The notes under the pieces are model-generated. The model had not been told where the DNA came from, did no database searches, and saw only the letters and a list, made by a program, of their open reading frames with translations. A stretch of 39,091 nt of DNA from an uncultured Eubacteriales bacterium (GTDB lineage: Bacteria > Bacillota > Clostridia > Oscillospirales > Acutalibacteraceae), in the NCBI GenBank assembly GCA_934488615.1, contig CAKSSJ010000020.1, positions 1 to 39,091 of the forward strand, read 5' to 3'. The position numbers and the translations under genes were made by a program. Positions 34,163-39,091 of this stretch are shown here, one piece after another; position 1 is the first letter of the stretch, and each line of letters opens with the position of its first letter.

Positions 34163-35932
34163 ATGTACCGCAAATACTGTGGGGTTGATAAATTGAAGGA
34201 CATGAAAAGATATCTCAAAATGGCGGCACCGTACAGGGTCGAGCTTGTGCTGACCGTGCTTTCGCTGATTGGTGCTTCGGCTGTCAGCTTGGTGACTCCC
34301 GAAGCAGTCCGCAGACTGACGGGAGCTTTGACAAACGGAACGGCAACCAAGGAGCGCGTACTTGTGCTTGCGGCTGTAATTCTTTTATCGTACATAGTCA
34401 AAGCTCTGCTGACCTTTGTTTCAAAATACAAGGCCCACGTTGCCGCATGGAATTTCGTCGGCGATATGATGCTCAATGCTTACAATAAGCTTCAAACGCT
34501 TTCAATGAGATATTTCGGCGATAAACAGACGGGTGAAATAATGAGCCGCGTCATAAACGATTCAAGAAATATGGAAACGCTTATCGCACACGCTTTACCT
34601 GATCTAATGTCAAACATTCTTATTGTCATAATGGTCGCGATTATGATTTTTACGATCAATCCGATTCTTGCGGCAATTTCTTTGATTCCGATTCCGTTGA
34701 TTTTGTTTGTCACAATGAAATTTTCGGGCAAGGTTCACGCTCTTTTTAAGCGCAATCAGGAGGTGCTTGCCCAGGTCAACGGTAAGGTTCAGGACAATAT
34801 TTCGGGTATTAGAGAAATTCAGTCCTTCGGCAGAGAAAAAGAGGAATACATGAGCATGAAGGAGTATTGCAAGTATTACAGCTATGTTAATGTCCGCGCT
34901 AATTTTGTTGCTTCGATTTTCTTCCCGACAATAGAATTTCTTACCTCGGTAGGCTCGGTGCTCGTTATGGGAATCGGCGGAACGCTTGCACTGAAAAATG
35001 TGCTTTCCGTTTCGGATGTCGTCGGATTTTTTATGTATCTTTCGCTTTTTTATTCACCGATAGCGGCGCTGTCGAGAATTATTGAGGATATGCAGAATGC
35101 GTTTGCGGGCGGACACAGAGTGCTGAGCATACTCGATATGGAGCCCGAAATAAAGGACAGCGAGGATGCCGTTGATATCGGCAGGGCAAAGGGAAATATG
35201 GAGTTCGATCACGTTTCCTTTTATTATAATGAAAACGAGCCCGTGCTCAAGGATATTTCGTTCAAGGTCGAATCGGGCAAAATGGTTGCGTTCGTCGGAG
35301 CAACCGGCGTCGGCAAATCGACTATTGTTTCGCTTATGGAAAGATTCTACGATCCCGTCGGCGGCTCGGTGCGTCTTGACGGCAAGGATATCAGGGATAT
35401 AACGGTCAAATCGCTCAGAGAAAACATTTCAATGGTTTTGCAGGACGTTTTTCTTTTCAACGGTACGATTTATGATAACATTGCTTACGGAAATCCGTCG
35501 GCAAGCCGCGAGGAGGTAATCAAGGCGGCGGAAACGGCGAGGGTGAGCGATTTTGTTTGCAAAATGCCCGATGGATATGATACAATAATCGGTGAGAGAG
35601 GCGTTCGCCTTTCGGGCGGACAGAAGCAGAGAATTGCCATCGCAAGGGCGGTGCTCAAAAATGCACCGATTTTGATTCTGGACGAAGCAACCTCGGCGGT
35701 CGATAACGAGACGGAAGCGCTCATTCAGCAGGCCATTGACGAGCTTTCAAAGAGTCGAACGGTAATAGTAATTGCTCACAGGCTTTCAACGGTTATGAAG
35801 GCTGATAATATAATTGTGCTTGAGGACGGCAGAATTGCCGAACAGGGCACACATAACGGGCTTTTGAAGCTTGGCGGAATTTATGCAAAGCTATGCAATG
35901 TTAATTCAGACAGAATTAAGACCGAAGCGTGA
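34163..35932 (+). CDS. ABC transporter, fused permease and ATP-binding exporter
   Basis: The protein is 589 aa from ATG 34163, chosen because AAGGG lies 8 bases upstream and the frame farther up overlaps the promoter; an ATG at 34202 (MKRYLKMAAPYR), the more family-like start, is an alternative. Six transmembrane helices (about 30-320) precede an NBD with Walker A GATGVGKST, signature LSGGQKQ, Walker B ILILDEATSAVD with the catalytic Glu, and H-loop AHRLST. All ATPase motifs are intact, so it could work as a homodimer, unlike the marR-linked pair. The substrate is unknown. The YhcH-family gene follows after 22 bases, in the same unit. Confidence 0.9.
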   Translation: MYRKYCGVDKLKDMKRYLKMAAPYRVELVLTVLSLIGASAVSLVTPEAVRRLTGALTNGTATKERVLVLAAVILLSYIVKALLTFVSKYKAHVAAWNFVGDMMLNAYNKLQTLSMRYFGDKQTGEIMSRVINDSRNMETLIAHALPDLMSNILIVIMVAIMIFTINPILAAISLIPIPLILFVTMKFSGKVHALFKRNQEVLAQVNGKVQDNISGIREIQSFGREKEEYMSMKEYCKYYSYVNVRANFVASIFFPTIEFLTSVGSVLVMGIGGTLALKNVLSVSDVVGFFMYLSLFYSPIAALSRIIEDMQNAFAGGHRVLSILDMEPEIKDSEDAVDIGRAKGNMEFDHVSFYYNENEPVLKDISFKVESGKMVAFVGATGVGKSTIVSLMERFYDPVGGSVRLDGKDIRDITVKSLRENISMVLQDVFLFNGTIYDNIAYGNPSASREEVIKAAETARVSDFVCKMPDGYDTIIGERGVRLSGGQKQRIAIARAVLKNAPILILDEATSAVDNETEALIQQAIDELSKSRTVIVIAHRLSTVMKADNIIVLEDGRIAEQGTHNGLLKLGGIYAKLCNVNSDRIKTEA

Positions 35933-35954
35933 AAAATATGAAAGGAAGATTACA

Positions 35955-36407
35955 ATGATAGTAACAACGATCGACAAGCTGGACTCTTACAGCGAAATTC
36001 CCTATGCAAAGGATATTATGAGCTTTATTGAGAGCTTCAAAAAGACGGACATGAAGCCTGACAGGTACGATATTCACGGCGATGACCTTTTTGCCGCCGT
36101 CAGCCGATACGATACCGAGCCGAGAGAACAGAGAAAATTTGAGAGCCACAGAAAATACATAGACCTTCAGATTGTTCTTGATGGCAGTGAGGAAATGGAC
36201 TGGGCGCCGATTGATTCGCTTAATATGACAGATAACGGCTTTGAGAGAGGCGCCGATATTGCATTCTATGAGGGCACTGAGCTTTCGACAATCACGCTCG
36301 GCGGCGATCAGTGCGCGATACTTTTCCCCGAGGACGGGCACAGACCTAATATTATGCACAAAAATAAAGAAAATGTTCTCAAAATAGTATTTAAAATCAG
36401 AAAATAA
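35955..36407 (+). CDS. YhcH/YjgK/YiaL family protein
   Basis: This 150-aa cytoplasmic protein has the cupin-like beta-barrel core of the family: HRKYIDLQIVLDGSEEMDWAPI and GGDQCAILFPEDGHRPNI, with His and Glu residues as likely metal or sugar ligands. Members are associated with sialic acid or other sugar catabolism, including anomerase-like roles, but no sugar pathway gene is next to it here. ATG 35955 has AAAGGAAG 6 bases upstream; the upstream frame overlaps the ABC gene end. It probably shares the ABC exporter transcript. Confidence 0.85.
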   Translation: MIVTTIDKLDSYSEIPYAKDIMSFIESFKKTDMKPDRYDIHGDDLFAAVSRYDTEPREQRKFESHRKYIDLQIVLDGSEEMDWAPIDSLNMTDNGFERGADIAFYEGTELSTITLGGDQCAILFPEDGHRPNIMHKNKENVLKIVFKIRK

Positions 36408-36438
36408 TTATATTTGTGAATAAATATTCGTTTTTTGC

Positions 36439-36467
36439 TTGACATATTCAATTTAAAGTGGTATATT
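36439..36467 (+). promoter_or_regulatory. Sigma-A promoter of the amino-acid ABC importer operon
   Basis: TTGACA (36439-36444), 17-base spacer, TATATT (36462-36467), 33 bases before the ATG. Confidence 0.85.
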
Positions 36468-36500
36468 GTTCACGTCAAAAAAACAGAGGAGGACAAAACT

Positions 36501-37355
36501 ATGAAAAAGATTACAGCTATTGTAATGACATTAGTGCTTCTTGCAAGTGTTGCAATGCTTGCAGGCTGCGGAAAGAAAGACGATGTTAAGGCAGCAAAGG
36601 TTATTGCTATCGACCTTACTAATGAAAATTATGCATTCGGTGTTGATAAGGCACAGCCGGAGCTTCTTGAAAAGACGAACGCATTTATTGACAAGATATT
36701 GAGCAACGGCACATTTGATGAGATTTGCTCTCGTTACTCTAGCGGTGGTGAGCCGGTGCTTGTTAAGTCGGCTGCTAAGGATTCTTCAAAGGATCAGCTC
36801 GTTGTTGCTACAAACGCCGCTTTTGAGCCGTTTGAGTACACTGTAGGCGATTCATACGCAGGTATTGATATGGAGATCGCTAAGCTTCTTGCCGATGAGC
36901 TTGGTAAAGAGCTTGTTATTGATAACATGGACTTTGACGCTGTTTGCCTTTCTGTAGGTCAGCACAAGTGCGATATCGCAATGGCTGGACTTACGGTTAA
37001 TCCGGACAGAGAAGCATCCGTTACATTCTCAAAGACATATTACAAGGCATCTCAGAGAGTTGTTGTTAAGGGCGACGATACAACATTTGATGACTGCAAG
37101 ACAGCCGATGATGTTCTCAAAAAGCTCCAGAGCTTTGACGCTTCTGTTAAGATCGGTTATCAGAACGGTACAACCGGTGGTATGTACATCAACAATGAGA
37201 GCGACTACGCTTCAAACAACCTCAAGGTTACGGGCAAGGGCTACAAGAACGGTTCTCTTGCAATTCAGGACCTTATCAACGGAAACATCAACTACGTTAT
37301 TATCGACTCTGCTCCGGCAGACAGCATTGTTAAGTCAATTAACGAGGTTGCATAA
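36501..37355 (+). CDS. Amino-acid ABC transporter solute-binding lipoprotein, apparently circularly permuted
   Basis: The protein is 284 aa from ATG 36501 (GAGGAGG 8 bases upstream). Residues 1-21 are a lipoprotein signal with lipobox LAGC. Residues about 31-80 (NYAFGVDKAQPELLEK, then NGTFDEICSRY) look like the C-terminal end of an SBP_bac_3 domain. The usual start of that domain comes next (LVVATNAAFEPFEY, GIDMEIAKLLADELG, then MAGLTVNPDREASVTFS). The chain ends at NYVIIDSAPADSIVKSINE, where the C-terminal segment would normally follow. So the fold may be a permutation. It would bind a polar amino acid or similar solute. A hairpin separates it from the permease gene. Confidence 0.9.
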   Translation: MKKITAIVMTLVLLASVAMLAGCGKKDDVKAAKVIAIDLTNENYAFGVDKAQPELLEKTNAFIDKILSNGTFDEICSRYSSGGEPVLVKSAAKDSSKDQLVVATNAAFEPFEYTVGDSYAGIDMEIAKLLADELGKELVIDNMDFDAVCLSVGQHKCDIAMAGLTVNPDREASVTFSKTYYKASQRVVVKGDDTTFDDCKTADDVLKKLQSFDASVKIGYQNGTTGGMYINNESDYASNNLKVTGKGYKNGSLAIQDLINGNINYVIIDSAPADSIVKSINEVA

Positions 37356-37376
37356 TTAAAGTGGAATAAAAGCAAA

Positions 37377-37406
37377 GCCCCACTGAATAAGTGGGGTATT
37401 TGTTCT
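37377..37406 (+). terminator. Attenuator-like hairpin between binding protein and permease genes
   Basis: A 7-bp GC-rich stem (37378-37384 with 37390-37396) and 5-base loop, followed by a T-rich run (TATTTGTTCTTT). Partial termination here would give more lipoprotein than permease. Confidence 0.65.
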
Positions 37407-37421
37407 TTAAGAGGATTTTTT

Positions 37422-38132
37422 ATGGGTAATTTTGACATCAAAATCGAAAAGTTTCTAAAAGCCTTTATCGACAACGGCGGTTATCACAACGTTCTCACGG
37501 GCTTGAAGAATACAATGGAAATCGCGATAATCGGTTTGCTTATCGGTATTGTAATCGGTACGCTGATCGCTTCGATTCGCGTTCTTCCGAAATACAGGAC
37601 GCTCCCGAGAGTTCTCGATAAAATATGCTCGTTTTATGTTGCGATTTTCAGAGGAACACCGATGGTTGTTCAGCTTCTTGTGTTCTACTATGTTCTTATG
37701 CCTTTGATGGGAATTAAGATTGACGGCTTAAATGTTGCAATCACGGTTTTTGGACTGAACAGCGGCGCATACGTTTCGGAAATAATGCGCGGCGGTATTC
37801 TTTCCGTTGATCCCGGTCAGCTTGAGGGCGGCCGTTCGGTCGGTATGAGCTATGCGACAACAATGTTTAAAATCGTTATTCCGCAGGCTATTAAGAATAT
37901 TCTCCCGACTCTCGGCAATGAGTTCATCACGCTCGTCAAGGAAACGTCAATCGTTTCTTTCGTCGGAGCAATGGACTTGTACAAGGTATTCAACGATATC
38001 GGAACAAACAACTATGAATTTATGGTACCGTACCTTGTAATGGCGGTCATTTATATTGTAATTGTTTGCCTTATTACGCTTGGTATTAAGTTTATGGAAA
38101 GGAGACTGAGAAAGAGTGATAGACGTAGTTAA
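37422..38132 (+). CDS. Amino-acid ABC transporter permease (HisM/GlnP type)
   Basis: A 236-aa integral membrane protein with about five transmembrane helices. The permease signature lies at about residues 57-105 (LDKICSFYVAIFRGTPMVVQLLVFYY), and the ATPase-contact EAA loop follows at SVDPGQLEGGRSVGMSYATTMFKIVIPQA (residues 125-153). It forms the translocation path, probably as a homodimer, with the lipoprotein and the ATPase encoded downstream. ATG 37422 has AAGAGG 6 bases upstream. It overlaps the ATPase gene by 17 bases. Confidence 0.93.
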   Translation: MGNFDIKIEKFLKAFIDNGGYHNVLTGLKNTMEIAIIGLLIGIVIGTLIASIRVLPKYRTLPRVLDKICSFYVAIFRGTPMVVQLLVFYYVLMPLMGIKIDGLNVAITVFGLNSGAYVSEIMRGGILSVDPGQLEGGRSVGMSYATTMFKIVIPQAIKNILPTLGNEFITLVKETSIVSFVGAMDLYKVFNDIGTNNYEFMVPYLVMAVIYIVIVCLITLGIKFMERRLRKSDRRS

Positions 38133-38931
38133 GCTGAATAAAAGTTTCGGCAATCATCATGTTCTTAAGGACATTTCCGTAACGATTGAGCAGGGCGAAC
38201 GAGTCGTTATTATCGGACCGTCGGGTTCTGGTAAATCAACCTTTCTCCGTTGCCTTAACTGTATGGAGGATCCGACATCGGGCCAGGTCATCTTTGAGGG
38301 AGTTAATATTGCGGATCTCAGCGTTAATATCAACACCTACAGAGAGCGTATCGGAATGGTTTTCCAGCACTTTAATCTTTTCAACAACAAGACAGTGCTT
38401 GAAAATATAATGCTTTCTCCGTATCTTGTTGAGAAAAAGAAGATAAAGAAAGCAAAGAAGGATAATTTTCTTCATAAGCTCGGAATGAAAAAGCATCCTT
38501 ATACAGAAAATATTCCGAGTGCAAAAGAGGTTAAGGCTCAGAAAAAGGAAGAGGCTATGACGCTTCTTAAAAGAATCGGCCTTGAGGAGAAAGCTAACGC
38601 ATATCCGTCAACGCTTTCGGGCGGTCAGAAGCAAAGAATTGCAATTATTCGTTCACTTGCAATGCATCCCGAGGTTATTCTTTTTGACGAGCCTACGTCG
38701 GCGCTTGACCCCGAGATGGTCGGCGAGGTTCTTGAACTCATGAAAGACCTTGCAAAAGAGGGAATGACGATGGTTGTTGTTACCCATGAAATGGGCTTTG
38801 CCAAGGAAGCGGCGACAAGAGTTATCTTCATGGATGACGGAAGAATGGTTGAGGAAAATACCCCTGCCGAATTCTTCTCAAACCCAAAAACAGAGCGCTG
38901 TAAGGAATTCCTTTCCAAGGTTCTCGTATAA
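38116..38931 (+). CDS. Amino-acid ABC transporter ATP-binding protein (GlnQ/HisP type)
   Basis: The 271-aa ATPase has Walker A GPSGSGKST, Q-loop FQHFNLF, signature LSGGQKQ, Walker B VILFDEPTSALD and H-loop VTHEMG. It powers the importer with the adjacent permease. It starts at GTG 38116 with AAAGGAGA about 10 bases upstream and overlaps the permease gene by 17 bases. It is about 30 residues longer than the usual 240, because of a lysine-rich insertion between the Q-loop and signature (about residues 104-145, including KKKIKKAKK and KKHPY). The operon ends at the terminator 38940-38980. Confidence 0.93.
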   Translation: MIDVVKLNKSFGNHHVLKDISVTIEQGERVVIIGPSGSGKSTFLRCLNCMEDPTSGQVIFEGVNIADLSVNINTYRERIGMVFQHFNLFNNKTVLENIMLSPYLVEKKKIKKAKKDNFLHKLGMKKHPYTENIPSAKEVKAQKKEEAMTLLKRIGLEEKANAYPSTLSGGQKQRIAIIRSLAMHPEVILFDEPTSALDPEMVGEVLELMKDLAKEGMTMVVVTHEMGFAKEAATRVIFMDDGRMVEENTPAEFFSNPKTERCKEFLSKVLV

Positions 38932-38939
38932 TAAATATT

Positions 38940-38980
38940 ACGCTGTTGCAAAGGATTACCGATGCGACAGCGTCTTTTTA
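38940..38980 (+). terminator. Terminator of the amino-acid ABC operon
   Basis: A 7-bp stem (38940-38946 with 38967-38973), extendable at the loop side, followed by CTTTTTATTT. Confidence 0.75.
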
Positions 38981-38986
38981 TTTAAA

Positions 38987-39012
38987 TAATAAAAAGCACG
39001 CCGAAGCGTGCT
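38987..39012 (-). terminator. Terminator of the tRNA-Gln gene
   Basis: A 7-bp stem AGCACGC/GCGTGCT (38995-39001 with 39006-39012) and CGAA loop, followed on the minus strand by UUUUU, just past the tRNA CCA end. Confidence 0.8.
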
Positions 39013-39014
39013 CT

Positions 39015-39089
39015 TGGCTGGGGTGGCCGGATTCGAACCAGCGAATGCAGCAGTCAAAGTGCTGTGTCTTACCGCTTGACGACACCCCA
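39015..39089 (-). tRNA. tRNA-Gln (anticodon UUG), CCA encoded
   Basis: The minus strand folds as a cloverleaf: acceptor TGGGGTG/CACCCCA, discriminator G, encoded CCA, anticodon stem CAGCA/TGCTG with loop CTTTGAC (anticodon UUG), and T-arm GGTTCGAATCC. It is complete, with only two bases of window left upstream. Confidence 0.96.
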
Positions 39090-39091
39090 AT

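Overview
The window looks like a chromosomal segment of an endospore-forming Clostridia bacterium, most likely a gut Oscillospiraceae/Ruminococcaceae-type organism. The grounds are: a cotJABC spore-coat operon; clostridial DnaD-like and DnaC-like replication proteins; type I dockerins; BspA-type leucine-rich repeat and GLUG surface proteins; consensus sigma-A promoters (TTGACA-17-TATAAT) and strong Shine-Dalgarno sites; moderate GC. This placement is inference from gene content. No transposase, integrase, phage gene or CRISPR array was seen.

Layout. 1-77 is the tail of an unknown gene, followed by a shared terminator. 142-1440 (-) encodes a FAD oxidoreductase with a C-terminal Rieske domain. 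1672-9022 (+) is a four-gene operon: an ECF-like sigma factor, a one-pass membrane protein that is a candidate anti-sigma factor with extracellular Ig-like domains, a large secreted BspA/LRR protein, and a secreted GLUG/Cys-repeat/dockerin protein. 9111-10182 (-) is cotJABC. 10309-16051 (-) runs marR, two ABC exporter half-transporters (one with a degenerate ATP site), a PlsC-like acyltransferase and a PHP phosphoesterase. 16165-16824 holds an unannotated 41-aa ORF on a short, strongly structured transcript with a perfect promoter. It is divergent from a membrane-anchored M20 peptidase (16825-18294), and the shared control region is full of repeats.

18361-20154 (-) has two small membrane proteins and what looks like an internally deleted LicC-type nucleotidyltransferase gene. 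20439-26966 (-) is a tightly coupled operon: DnaD-like, DnaC-like, tex, an MFS transporter and rlmD. 27399-32294 (+) is a 1631-aa secreted GLUG/beta-helix/dockerin protein. A tRNA-Thr(CGU) follows on the minus strand, then (+) a FAD reductase of the geranylgeranyl-reductase type, an ABC exporter with a YhcH-family gene, and an amino-acid ABC importer (lipoprotein, permease, ATPase). A tRNA-Gln(UUG) on the minus strand closes the window.

How the genes work together. The best candidate for an undescribed system is the sigma/membrane-sensor/adhesin operon. Its two secreted products end in nearly superimposable amphipathic tails, which may be a shared anchoring signal. Other observations worth checking are the sORF/structured RNA locus with its symmetric operators, a solute-binding lipoprotein that appears circularly permuted, and the nucleotidyltransferase remnant.
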